Source: an uncultured Muribaculaceae bacterium
GTDB taxonomy: Bacteria > Bacteroidota > Bacteroidia > Bacteroidales > Muribaculaceae
Reading direction: 5' to 3'
Length of the DNA: 37,081 nucleotides
Assembly: GCA_910579105.1 (NCBI GenBank)
Contig: CAJTRT010000021.1
Coordinates: 1-37,081 of the forward strand
The position numbers were made by a program, and so were the translations under genes. The notes below the pieces were generated by a model. That model saw only the letters and a list, made by a program, of their open reading frames with translations. It was not told the origin of the DNA and made no database searches. Positions 17,731 through 25,562 of this stretch are shown in pieces; position 1 is the first letter of the stretch, and every line of letters begins with the position of its first letter.

Positions 17731-17766
17731 ATGTATCGGTGGTGAGTAACTTTGCCACCGATACAT
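17731..17766 (+). promoter_or_regulatory. Perfect 12-bp palindrome around a TAACTTTG element upstream of portal
   Basis: The arms 17731-17742 and 17755-17766 are perfect inverted repeats (ATGTATCGGTGG and its complement). The 12-base centre contains TAACTTTG (17747-17754), a match to the Bacteroidetes -7 promoter element TAnnTTTG. No clear -33 TTTG lies 19-21 bases upstream. It could be an operator overlapping a portal promoter, or an RNA hairpin separating the giant gene from the portal; it has no T tract after it. An AGGAG (17776-17780) abuts the portal ATG. Confidence 0.55.
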
Positions 17767-17780
17767 TCACCGATTAGGAG

Positions 17781-19802
17781 ATGGCAATAAAACTGAACAG
17801 ATTAAGCAAAGTGCGCCCCGCGGGCGCGGAGGAGATGGACAGCGTGGCCCGGAGCCGTGCGCGGTGTGACGAAACGCGCCGGGCAACCGAAGTGCTGTTG
17901 CAGGCGCAGACGCTGTATCAGAATATGTACCGCTTCCGCCGCGACCGGGAGCGTAACAAACGATATAACTATGGCGACCAATGGGGTGACATAGTGTGTG
18001 TCAACGGCGTGAGGATGACCGAGGAGCAGTATATCATGAAGCAGGGGAACATACCGCTGAAGAACAACCTCATCCGGCGGCTTGTGCGCAACGTGATCGG
18101 AGTGTACCGCAGCCAGGCCACCGAGCCGACCTGTTATGCCCGGGACCGGGACGAGCAGAAACTGGCGGAGACCATGTCGACGGTGTTGCAATACAACATG
18201 CAGCTCAACCGCATGACGGAACTTTACGCAAGGACTATGGAGGAGTTCCTTATCTCCGGCATGATCGTGCACCGCAAGTGGTTCGGGCGCTTGAACGACA
18301 AGGAGGATTGCTGGACGGAGTATGTGCAGCCCAACAATTTCTTCATCGACAACAACATGCGCGACTTCCGCACATGGGACTGCTCCTGTGTGGGGGAAAT
18401 TCATGATGTCAGCTTCGAGGATGTGTGCCACGAGTTTGCCAAATCACCGACCGACTATGCCAAACTCGCGCAGATATACCGGGCCGCGCGGGAGAAAATC
18501 GTGCTGACCCAGGCATGGGAGGAATTCGGCTTCTCTCAGATTCCCGAAATGGATTTTCTTGTGCCGAGGGACGAGAGCCGTTGCCGCGTCATCGAGGTAT
18601 GGCGGAAGGAAACCAAGCCGCGCTACTGGTGCCACGACTACAACAACGGCGAGGTGTTCAAGATAGACCTTGAAGATTACAACGAGATGGTTGTTGAGGA
18701 GAATACCCGGCGCGTGATGCAGGGCATGGCTGCGGGTATGCCCAAGGAGGAGATACCGCTTATCCGGGCCGAGTGGTTCATGGATTCATTCTGGTATTTC
18801 TACTATCTGACACCGTTCGGAGATATTCTCCGGGAGGGTGAAACGCCATACGACCATAAGAGCCACCCTTATGTGTTCAAGGCGTATCCATTCATTGACG
18901 GAGAGATACACTCATTCGTAAGTGACGTGATAGACCAACAGCGATATACCAACCGTCTAATCACCCTCTACGACTGGATAATGCGAAGCTCGGCAAAAGG
19001 CGTGTTGCTAATCCCCTCGGACACAATTCCTAAAGGAATGTCGCCGGAGGACTTTGCCGACACATGGAGCCGTCTTGACGGCGTGATAGTCTATCAGCCG
19101 AGCAAGACCCGAGATATACCGAAACAGATACAGGCAAACTCCACGAACATAGGCATACAGGAGCTACTGAACCTTCAACTGAAATTCTTTGAGGATATAT
19201 CCGGCGTGAACGGCGCGTTGCAGGGCAAACCCGGCTATGCCGGAATGTCGGCTGCACTCTACAACCAACAGACGCAGAACGCCACCACATCATTGCTTGA
19301 CCTGCTTGACTCCTTCAGCGAGTTTGTGCGCGATGCCGCCTACAAAGATGTCAAGAACATGCAGCAGTTCTACGACCAAAAGCGCGTGTTCAATATCGCC
19401 GGTCGTGTCGGCTCACAGATAGAATATGACCCACGCAAGATTCGCGATGTGGAGTTTGACCTAAGCATTGTACCGAGCCAGGCCACCCCGGCATACCGTG
19501 CTATGGCCAACGACTTCCTCATGCAGCTGTGGCAGCAACAAGCCATTTCGTTGGAACAGCTCTTGCAGGCCGGCAATTTCCCCTTTGCGGACGAACTTCT
19601 CCAGTCCATCCAATCTCAGAAAGAGCAACTGGAATCGGGTCAGATGCCGGAGGGTGTATCGCCTCAACTTATGGCACAGGCACAGCAGGGCGCGAACATG
19701 GAAGCCGTAGGACAATTACAACAATCCATGCGAGGCGCACACAACCGCAGGTCGCATAAGGCTAAAACGATGCCATTGACACGATTTTCGGAGTATATTT
19801 GA
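17781..19802 (+). CDS. Portal protein (P22-like)
   Basis: The 673-residue product is a phage portal of the P22-like class: the dodecameric ring at the capsid vertex through which DNA is pumped in and ejected. Characteristic features are the N-terminal YGDQWG near the start of the core, the KNNLIRRLVRNVIGVYRSQ helix, and the late helical clip-to-stem block GYAGMSAALYNQQTQNATT at about residues 478-496. The last 60 residues are Gln-rich and probably form the barrel or a flexible tail. Length is close to that of other Bacteroidetes podovirus portals. It begins 58 bases after the giant gene, and its last 41 bases overlap, tail to tail, the terminase gene on the other strand. Confidence 0.85.
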   Translation: MAIKLNRLSKVRPAGAEEMDSVARSRARCDETRRATEVLLQAQTLYQNMYRFRRDRERNKRYNYGDQWGDIVCVNGVRMTEEQYIMKQGNIPLKNNLIRRLVRNVIGVYRSQATEPTCYARDRDEQKLAETMSTVLQYNMQLNRMTELYARTMEEFLISGMIVHRKWFGRLNDKEDCWTEYVQPNNFFIDNNMRDFRTWDCSCVGEIHDVSFEDVCHEFAKSPTDYAKLAQIYRAAREKIVLTQAWEEFGFSQIPEMDFLVPRDESRCRVIEVWRKETKPRYWCHDYNNGEVFKIDLEDYNEMVVEENTRRVMQGMAAGMPKEEIPLIRAEWFMDSFWYFYYLTPFGDILREGETPYDHKSHPYVFKAYPFIDGEIHSFVSDVIDQQRYTNRLITLYDWIMRSSAKGVLLIPSDTIPKGMSPEDFADTWSRLDGVIVYQPSKTRDIPKQIQANSTNIGIQELLNLQLKFFEDISGVNGALQGKPGYAGMSAALYNQQTQNATTSLLDLLDSFSEFVRDAAYKDVKNMQQFYDQKRVFNIAGRVGSQIEYDPRKIRDVEFDLSIVPSQATPAYRAMANDFLMQLWQQQAISLEQLLQAGNFPFADELLQSIQSQKEQLESGQMPEGVSPQLMAQAQQGANMEAVGQLQQSMRGAHNRRSHKAKTMPLTRFSEYI

Positions 19803-21888
19803 GAGAGTTGCTGCCGCGAGCTACCACTTGCGGCAGTTGCATTTCATAGAAACAGATGTGCAGACCGATAGCGCGGGTCATCAACAGGTCATCATGCGTA
19901 CCCTGCTTTGCCCCGAAAGAGCCGTTGGGTTTCTTCTCATAGTTAAGGTATTCATCAACGCAGCGCTTATCGCGCTCGATATACAGCCCCTCGCGGATGA
20001 CCTTGACGAGCGTCGAGATTATCATAGGCTTGGTCGCGATATTCGTGTGGAAGCCATAACGCACCGGCAAACCTTGAATGATTGCGTCCTCCGATTGCTT
20101 ACGGGCGTAGAGATTCGGATAGATATCCTTGATCTGATTGAGGATAGCCGCCGACTGGTCCCCGTCCACATCGCGCTCCTTATCGTGGGTTTCAAGGGTG
20201 TTACTCTCGATGACAAGCAGGGAATTGTCGTAGAACGCTGCGATTTGCGCCGCTTTCCAAGCCAGCAGGTCCATATCTATGTGGCCGTACCATTGAGCCA
20301 CAACGGAGGGCTTTCCGCCGTCCATCATCAGCAGGCGGTCGAACACCACGATGACCGACCAGTCGGCGGTATGCGAGCGGCCTCCGACATCGACAACGGT
20401 CAGATAGCGGTCTGTTACCATTTCGGGGTCGTCGGGGTCTGCCGGGTCGGGCAGGTTCCACACAGCGAGCTGCCCCTGTGCGTCAGCCTTGAAGCGCAGT
20501 TCGCGCAGCGCGTCCTCCCCCTCATCGCCATAGGCGTATATGTCGCCAACATAGCGCGGCGGCATCTTTGTCGTGGGGCGTAAAGCCTCGACGGCGTACT
20601 TGTCGAACACGGCAGACCCGGAATTGACAAAAGCCTCCACATCGTCAGAGGGATATTCCGAGGCCATAGAACCGTGGTCATGGTATTTGGCTCGTTCCTC
20701 AACATACCAATGTATTCCCTCCAAAGTCGCGCCAATCTCCCACAGCCACCACAGATACCTGCCACACTCCTCGCGGTCAGACGGCGAGGAGGCGTTGAAC
20801 CTATTGTCGAGCAGCAACGCGGCGAACTTATGTTTTTCCTCGTCACTGTCGAAAGGAATTTGGTACAACTCAATATCGAACCACGATATAAACAGCGGCT
20901 CGAACTGGGATTTTATCTCCGGGTCTTTGGCAGCGACATATTCATTGTGGAAGAAATTGCCCACGCCATTGGCCGTGCTTTCATACACAATCATCGTGTT
21001 GGGACGGTAGAGGACACCCGAACATGCCGAGCGCACCATGTCCTCGGGGGACTTGCCGTCGGTCTTTTTCCACAGGCCGACCTCGGAGAGGTGGACCAGG
21101 GCGTAGTCGCCGCCGCGGACAGAATCGGGGGATTCTGACGAGCCGATAGAAATAGTTGCGTTACGTTGCGGCACAAGCTGGGTCAGCGAAGAACCTTCAA
21201 CGCCGACAAGTTTATCCTCATTTTCAGAATATGCCTCACCAACTTCATGGAGCATGGAAACGGGATACTCATTAATCATCTTCTTGAACATCGCCTTGAT
21301 CTTGCGCGCGCCCTCGTTGTAGTTGGAAACGATAAGCGAGTTGAGACCTGTACGGTGAACGAGCTGCAACCATGCCATATATATCTGCGAGGTAGTAGAA
21401 CCACCCCATTGCCGGGCTTTCAGCAGAATAATTCTGACAGGTTTGCCCGCGAGCCTCATGCGTTCGAGCATTGACACAAAACGGCGCTGCGGATATGTCA
21501 GCCTGAAAAGGCAGTCGGGCTGGCCGACCTCCTTGTTCTTGATGTATACAAATGTCGCCGCCCAAAAAGGGAAGTCGTGCAGGGAGCGCAGACGCACGAA
21601 TCGGTCAATCACCGCCCGGCGGTTTTCCTCGGAGGGTTCAACCTCCATTACCTCTTCCAGAAAGCCGTCAACACCACCATGCCTGACCAAGGTCTTGACA
21701 AGGGGATTGTCTGCCATTGACACAGGCAGCCATTGTTTCGGTATCGGGAAGTCCGGGATAGAGACGGCAAAGCGGTCACCGACCGAACCTTCCCCGGTAA
21801 TCGGATTGAACCGTGAGAACATTTCGGCGCGGCGTCTGTCGTTTTCCGCGATAATATCAGAAACTGTAATTGCCTTTCCCTCTGTCAT
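19762..21888 (-). CDS. terL: Terminase large subunit
   Basis: The product (708 residues from the ATG at 21888) is the packaging motor: an ATPase that translocates DNA through the portal and a nuclease that cuts genome ends. The ATPase site has a deviant Walker A, KARQWGGSTT (about 21401-21423), and a Walker B-like LVHLSEVGLW. The RNase H-like nuclease shows its three acidic positions: VVDVGGRSHTADW (about 20356-20402), LLVIESNTLE, and GTHDDLL (about 19884-19907). A TTG 11 codons upstream (21921) also opens the frame, but ATG with GGTGG just before it is preferred. The start overlaps the end of the upstream small gene by 32 bases, so the two are probably translationally coupled. It converges on the portal gene and shares 41 bases with it. 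Confidence 0.88.
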   Translation of the reverse strand: MTEGKAITVSDIIAENDRRRAEMFSRFNPITGEGSVGDRFAVSIPDFPIPKQWLPVSMADNPLVKTLVRHGGVDGFLEEVMEVEPSEENRRAVIDRFVRLRSLHDFPFWAATFVYIKNKEVGQPDCLFRLTYPQRRFVSMLERMRLAGKPVRIILLKARQWGGSTTSQIYMAWLQLVHRTGLNSLIVSNYNEGARKIKAMFKKMINEYPVSMLHEVGEAYSENEDKLVGVEGSSLTQLVPQRNATISIGSSESPDSVRGGDYALVHLSEVGLWKKTDGKSPEDMVRSACSGVLYRPNTMIVYESTANGVGNFFHNEYVAAKDPEIKSQFEPLFISWFDIELYQIPFDSDEEKHKFAALLLDNRFNASSPSDREECGRYLWWLWEIGATLEGIHWYVEERAKYHDHGSMASEYPSDDVEAFVNSGSAVFDKYAVEALRPTTKMPPRYVGDIYAYGDEGEDALRELRFKADAQGQLAVWNLPDPADPDDPEMVTDRYLTVVDVGGRSHTADWSVIVVFDRLLMMDGGKPSVVAQWYGHIDMDLLAWKAAQIAAFYDNSLLVIESNTLETHDKERDVDGDQSAAILNQIKDIYPNLYARKQSEDAIIQGLPVRYGFHTNIATKPMIISTLVKVIREGLYIERDKRCVDEYLNYEKKPNGSFGAKQGTHDDLLMTRAIGLHICFYEMQLPQVVARGSNSLKYTPKIVSMASF

Positions 21889-22288
21889 ACCACCCGTTGC
21901 GGATTTTGAACAGCCTTTCAAGCGCAGATGAAGCCTTCATATAGAACTTCGGCGCGGGGGAATTGACGACAACGTGAGCCAAATCTCTGAGACACCAATC
22001 GGGGTGGAGCTTTTTGAGAGCCACGACACGGCGGTATATTTCCTCGAACATCTCCCGCTTTGCCGGCCGCATGTTGTCGAGCACCGGCTTCCCCCGCATC
22101 ATGGCAGAGACGACAACTGCGGCCCGCTCCTCGGAGACCCAAAAACGTTCCGCGGGTGAGTTGACGACCCTCTCCCCTATCTCGTCAAGCCTGATAAAAC
22201 GGGCAGAACCGACTTGTTTCCTATAAGCCCTCAGCAACGCCGCGTTACGTTCGCGGGTAAACGCCAGGACGCTTCCCAACGGCTTCAT
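21857..22288 (-). CDS. Putative terminase small subunit (DNA-recognition protein) with internal duplication
   Basis: The 143-residue product starts at ATG 22288; an in-frame TTG at 22342 would add 18 residues but lies on top of the promoter-like element. It is encoded just upstream of, and overlapping, the large terminase, which is the usual place for the small subunit. The protein is mainly helical and contains two related halves, each with VVNSPA followed two residues later by F (residues 41-49 and 107-115), then an Ala-rich helix. Two helix-turn-helix-like units would suit DNA recognition. I recall similar motifs in Bacteroidetes phage proteins but cannot name a family. The function is inferred mainly from position. 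Confidence 0.5.
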   Translation of the reverse strand: MKPLGSVLAFTRERNAALLRAYRKQVGSARFIRLDEIGERVVNSPAERFWVSEERAAVVVSAMMRGKPVLDNMRPAKREMFEEIYRRVVALKKLHPDWCLRDLAHVVVNSPAPKFYMKASSALERLFKIRNGWYDRGKGNYSF

Positions 22289-22319
22289 TGTGCTGCGATT
22301 TAATGTGTTATGCTTATCA

Positions 22320-22350
22320 CAAAGATAACATAAGCGAGTCAAAAGATAAA
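22320..22350 (-). promoter_or_regulatory. Promoter for the terminase operon (Bacteroidetes type)
   Basis: On the minus strand, TATCTTTG (22327-22320) matches the -7 element TAnnTTTG. Nineteen bases further upstream is TTTA (22350-22347), one mismatch from the -33 TTTG. The element lies about 30 bases ahead of the preferred ATG at 22288. This is the best complete promoter candidate in the window. Confidence 0.5.
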
Positions 22351-22373
22351 GACGGGAAATGATGCCGGCGGCT

Positions 22374-22381
22374 TATCTTTG
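22374..22381 (+). promoter_or_regulatory. Promoter-like -7 element for the scaffold/capsid operon
   Basis: TATCTTTG, identical to the element on the other strand 47 bases away, sits 37 bases before the scaffold ATG at 22419. No TTTG is seen at the expected -33 position. Together the two copies make this gap a divergent control region between packaging and head genes. Confidence 0.4.
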
Positions 22382-22418
22382 CAGGTAATTAAAGCCCATT
22401 ATTACACGGAAAGAATTT

Positions 22419-23159
22419 ATGGCTGAGAATAAGCAAGTTACAAGCAGGCGCGAGCAGTTAGGCCAGCGGCTGAAGAAGAAATACCCCGACAGGGAATATG
22501 CCGATGACGAGGCTCTGTTCGGTCAAATCAATGACGATTATGACCAATATGACAACGAGCTGTCGGGCTACAGGGAGCGCGAGGGTAGGTTGACCGATAT
22601 GTTCACCCGCGATCCCCGGAGCGCCCAGTTCATAACCGATATGGCGCAGGGGAAAGACCCGTGGTCGTCCCTTATCAACCGCATAGGCATCGACGGGGTT
22701 AAGGAAATGCTCGACGACCCGTCGAAGATGGATGAGTTCGCGGCGAGCAACAAGGAGTATGTCGAGCGTATGGCCAGGCAGAAAGGGCTCGAGGAGGAGT
22801 GGGAGAAGAACATGAAAGCCACCCTCGCAATGCTGGAACAGAAGCAGGGCGAGCTAGGACTGAGCGACGAGCAGATAGACGCGGCCGCCGACTGGATCAA
22901 GGAGGTGACGAATGATGCCGTTATCGGCATCATCAAACCAGGAACAATCGACATGGCGCTCAAAGCGATCAACCATGACGCCGACATCGCCGCCGCGAGC
23001 CAGGAGGGGGAAATCAGGGGCAAGAACGCCAAAGCGGAGGCCCAGCTGCGGAAGCCCAAGCGGGGCGACGGCACCCCGGCCCTTGCCGGGGCGAACAACG
23101 CCCCCGCCCCACAGAAGCGGAAAGGCTCGATTTTCGATGTAGCTGACGGCGCGCGGTGA
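22419..23159 (+). CDS. Putative scaffolding protein
   Basis: The 246-residue product is highly charged and predicted almost wholly helical: a coiled-coil N-terminus (REQLGQRLKKKYPDREYADD), an acidic middle with GLEEEWEKNMKATLAMLEQK, and a basic, Ala/Pro/Gly-rich C-terminus (KRGDGTPALAG, then PQKRKGSIF). Acidic helical protein with a basic C-terminal tail, encoded just ahead of the capsid gene, is the standard profile of a head scaffold, which guides capsid assembly and then leaves. It starts a plus-strand operon 37 bases after a TATCTTTG element. Its TGA overlaps the next ATG (ATGA). The name rests on position and composition, not on a recognised family. Confidence 0.6.
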   Translation: MAENKQVTSRREQLGQRLKKKYPDREYADDEALFGQINDDYDQYDNELSGYREREGRLTDMFTRDPRSAQFITDMAQGKDPWSSLINRIGIDGVKEMLDDPSKMDEFAASNKEYVERMARQKGLEEEWEKNMKATLAMLEQKQGELGLSDEQIDAAADWIKEVTNDAVIGIIKPGTIDMALKAINHDADIAAASQEGEIRGKNAKAEAQLRKPKRGDGTPALAGANNAPAPQKRKGSIFDVADGAR

Positions 23160-23317
23160 TGGGAGAGCATATAAGATTCGCAGAAAGGCCGCCGCGACTT
23201 ACGGCAGGCAGCGCGGTCAAGAGCACGCAGCTCCCCGGATGCGCCACGACCGTCAGCGCTCTGGCAGCCGCCACCGGCGGCATAGAACCGGGCAACATAG
23301 TTACGACAGACAAATAA
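23159..23317 (+). CDS. 52-aa protein resembling the major capsid N-terminus
   Basis: ATG at 23159 overlaps the scaffold stop (ATGA), and TAA ends at 23317, 28 bases before the capsid ATG. Residues 26-51 align without gaps to capsid residues 27-52, with 19 of 26 identical: both contain PG-x-ATTVS, then ATGGI, then PGN, then V-x-TD at the same spacing. It therefore looks like a duplicate of the capsid's N-terminal segment kept as a separate small gene. It could be a minor capsid component, an assembly competitor, or a remnant. Coupling to the scaffold gene and an intact frame argue against random decay. No family is known to me. Confidence 0.7.
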   Translation: MGEHIRFAERPPRLTAGSAVKSTQLPGCATTVSALAAATGGIEPGNIVTTDK

Positions 23318-23345
23318 ATTTTTCACACAATTAGAATGTAACGCT

Positions 23346-24875
23346 ATGGCAGAAACCGTAAACGTAGCACCGGGAACGGAAGTTCCCACCTCCCCGGGGA
23401 CCGCCGGGATAAAGTCGCAGGCACCAGGGAGCGCCACCACCGTCAGCAGCGTGGCCGGCGCGACCGGCGGCATCGCGCCGGGCAACCTCGTGGAAACCGA
23501 CATCGACGACCAGCTGTTCCGCTTCCAAAGCGAGGACACAGCGCTTATGTCGCTTATGCTGAAGGCGAAGAAAGTCAAGGTCAACAGCCCGGTGGTGGAG
23601 CACTATATGATCGACGAACAGCGCAGCACCCTCACCACCGATACAGCCGTGGCCAAGGGGAACGCCCAGCAGTTCGTCCTGCCGCTGCTCTCGAACGACC
23701 AGAATATCCCCCGAGACTACCACACACTGCTGGTACCCGGAGTTGACGGCTACACGCCCGACGGCCAGGCCGTGACTCCAGGCAAGTGCCTCATGCTGTT
23801 CGTGACCGGGCGCGACGCGACGACGAACAATCCCATAGTCCGCGCCGTCAACGGGCCCAAGGCCGGCAAGGATGACGAATGGTGCACGACTCCCGCGATA
23901 CCCGCCGGGACGAAGCTCAAGCTAATGGCCAACGCCATGTACGAGACGCAGAAAGAGGTAGACCCCGACCTAATCGTACCCCGGCCGATGCTCGTCTATC
24001 TTCAGAAGCGCGGCATGAACCAGGTTGTGTCGGACTACTTCGAGGCACAGAAGAAGCACATCCCGTTCACGCAGAGCCTTATCGCCGAACAGGCCATCCT
24101 GAACTTCAAGCGCGCCGGCAACCGCACGCTGTGGTCGGGCCGTCCCGGGAAGTTCGCCATCAACGTTCCCAAGCTCGGCAATCAGATGCTGTACTTCACC
24201 GAAGGAATCCGCTGGCAGTTCAAGCGCGAGCTCCAGCACAGCGGGAAATGGACTATCGAGAAACTGATCGCACTGGCGAAGATGTACTTCACCGGCGAGG
24301 ACGTTCCGAAGACTGCGCTCCTGTTGGCGGGCAAGAACCTTCTCGAGGAGCTTCAGTGCATCGACTTCTCCAAGCACCCCGAGATACAGATTCAGACCAG
24401 GCAGAACCCGGTGGGGTGGACGGTGACGAGCATCCACACGGTGTTCGGCGACATCGACATCAAGCGCGAACCGACGCTCGACACCCTGGGATGGTCGAAC
24501 TCCGGCGCGCTCATCGGCGAGGACCGCCTGGTACACTACACCTACGCCCAGCAGCACGAGTTCAACGACCGCGTGGAGGGAGAGGAAGCGACCCGCAAGG
24601 GAATCGTCGTATGGGACGGCCTGGCACTCAAAGGCGCGTGCCACATATGGATCGACGGAGAGGGTAACACCGCCAACGCCGGGGCGACCACCTACGCCAT
24701 ATGGGACAGCGCCGAAGCTCCGACGGGGGACGACCTCGCTGAAAACCGCGTCTACCTGCTGGTACAGGACTGTCCGGGCATCAGCGCGGCGGCGCAGAAC
24801 GGGCAGATGTGGCGTTACAAGGACGCGAAGTGGGCTGAGTTCACCGGCGAGATTATCGCTGACGAGACACTCTGA
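23346..24875 (+). CDS. Major capsid protein
   Basis: The 509-residue product lies directly after the putative scaffold, in the expected place and size range for the main head protein of a podovirus. The N-terminus is disordered and Gly/Pro/Thr-rich (to about residue 55), followed by a long mixed alpha/beta region with elements suited to an HK97-like fold: a helix with MSLMLKAKKVKV, an extended segment with YMIDEQRSTLTTDTA, and later LQHSGKWTIEKLIALAKMYF and VHTVFGDIDIKREPTL-like strands. The exact fold is not provable by eye. The N-terminal tract is repeated in the small gene upstream. A 13-bp stem-loop follows the stop codon. Confidence 0.75.
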   Translation: MAETVNVAPGTEVPTSPGTAGIKSQAPGSATTVSSVAGATGGIAPGNLVETDIDDQLFRFQSEDTALMSLMLKAKKVKVNSPVVEHYMIDEQRSTLTTDTAVAKGNAQQFVLPLLSNDQNIPRDYHTLLVPGVDGYTPDGQAVTPGKCLMLFVTGRDATTNNPIVRAVNGPKAGKDDEWCTTPAIPAGTKLKLMANAMYETQKEVDPDLIVPRPMLVYLQKRGMNQVVSDYFEAQKKHIPFTQSLIAEQAILNFKRAGNRTLWSGRPGKFAINVPKLGNQMLYFTEGIRWQFKRELQHSGKWTIEKLIALAKMYFTGEDVPKTALLLAGKNLLEELQCIDFSKHPEIQIQTRQNPVGWTVTSIHTVFGDIDIKREPTLDTLGWSNSGALIGEDRLVHYTYAQQHEFNDRVEGEEATRKGIVVWDGLALKGACHIWIDGEGNTANAGATTYAIWDSAEAPTGDDLAENRVYLLVQDCPGISAAAQNGQMWRYKDAKWAEFTGEIIADETL

Positions 24876-24896
24876 CCATTACCTTAGACAACGGAA

Positions 24897-24938
24897 GAAA
24901 TGTGGCGGAGGGTGACTGAAGCCTTTCCGCCACATTTC
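24897..24938 (+). terminator. Stem-loop after the capsid gene (13-bp perfect stem, no T tract)
   Basis: GAAATGTGGCGGA (24897-24909) pairs perfectly with 24926-24938 across a 16-base loop. It follows the capsid TGA by about 21 bases. The absence of a T run makes an intrinsic terminator uncertain; it may instead protect the 3' end of the abundant capsid transcript. Confidence 0.6.
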
Positions 24939-24968
24939 CGAAACAGACATCAATTAATCATATCCACA

Positions 24969-25547
24969 ATGGAGAAAATCACATATACCGCTCCGAACCT
25001 GATGGACTGGGTGGCACAGCTTAGAGCAGGGGGAGCCGTGGTGAAAGTGCATTTCACGGGAGGCGCCATCACGGCCTACGGAGTGACCCCGGCCTCCTAT
25101 ACCACCAGCGATCCCTTCATTCAGAAAGTGATTGAACAGAGCAGCCATTTCAAGGAGGGACGCATAAAACTCGACAGACGCATCACATTGTCAGAGCCAG
25201 TGAAATCTAAGACCCAGCAGCACCCAAAGCCACAGTCCGCGGCAGGAAATCCCACGCCTCCGGCTTGCCCGTCCCCCGAAGCGGCAGAGTCCTACCCAGT
25301 AGAAAACAAGGTCGAAGCCGTCGGAGATGCTGCTGACACCCCTATGGAAGAAACGATTGATGCCCCTGTGTTGGTAGCGGTGAGCTGTCTGCCTGACGCT
25401 CAGGACTACCTGCAAAGGAATTGCTCCATCCCGTCGCACAAGGTTCGCACCTGCGCGGCAGCTCAGAAAGCCGCGCTGGGACACGGGGTGAAATTCGTCG
25501 GCGGGAGTTTTGACACCGTTGATAACGACCAGGTCGGCGAGGATTAA
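24969..25547 (+). CDS. Unknown head-region protein (192 aa)
   Basis: ATG at 24969 is preferred to the in-frame ATG at 24900, which sits inside the stem-loop and would add 23 residues that look non-native (PPHFRNRHQ); an AT-rich leader precedes 24969. The product has an N-terminal strand-rich block (residues 1-75, with VVKVHFTGGAITAYGV), a Pro/Glu/Ala-rich flexible middle (about 76-130), and a C-terminal block with VAVSCLPDAQDYLQRN and VKFVGGSF, containing two cysteines. No family is recognised. Its place after the capsid suggests a head decoration or minor structural protein. Confidence 0.7.
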   Translation: MEKITYTAPNLMDWVAQLRAGGAVVKVHFTGGAITAYGVTPASYTTSDPFIQKVIEQSSHFKEGRIKLDRRITLSEPVKSKTQQHPKPQSAAGNPTPPACPSPEAAESYPVENKVEAVGDAADTPMEETIDAPVLVAVSCLPDAQDYLQRNCSIPSHKVRTCAAAQKAALGHGVKFVGGSFDTVDNDQVGED

Positions 25548-25562
25548 CCCGGATCGCGCGTT

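Noticed and set aside
22568..23584. 338-codon minus-strand frame
   Set aside because: It spans the scaffold, the small capsid-like gene and the capsid start in antisense, and is Ser/Ala-rich; a GC-driven shadow.
23879..24667. 262-codon plus-strand frame within the capsid gene
   Set aside because: Composition is Arg/His/Gly/Gln-rich and random-looking, while the capsid frame has normal protein composition.
24900..24968. ATG at 24900 as start of the gene after the capsid
   Set aside because: It lies inside a perfect stem-loop, and the added 23 residues look untranslated; ATG 24969 with an AT-rich leader fits better.
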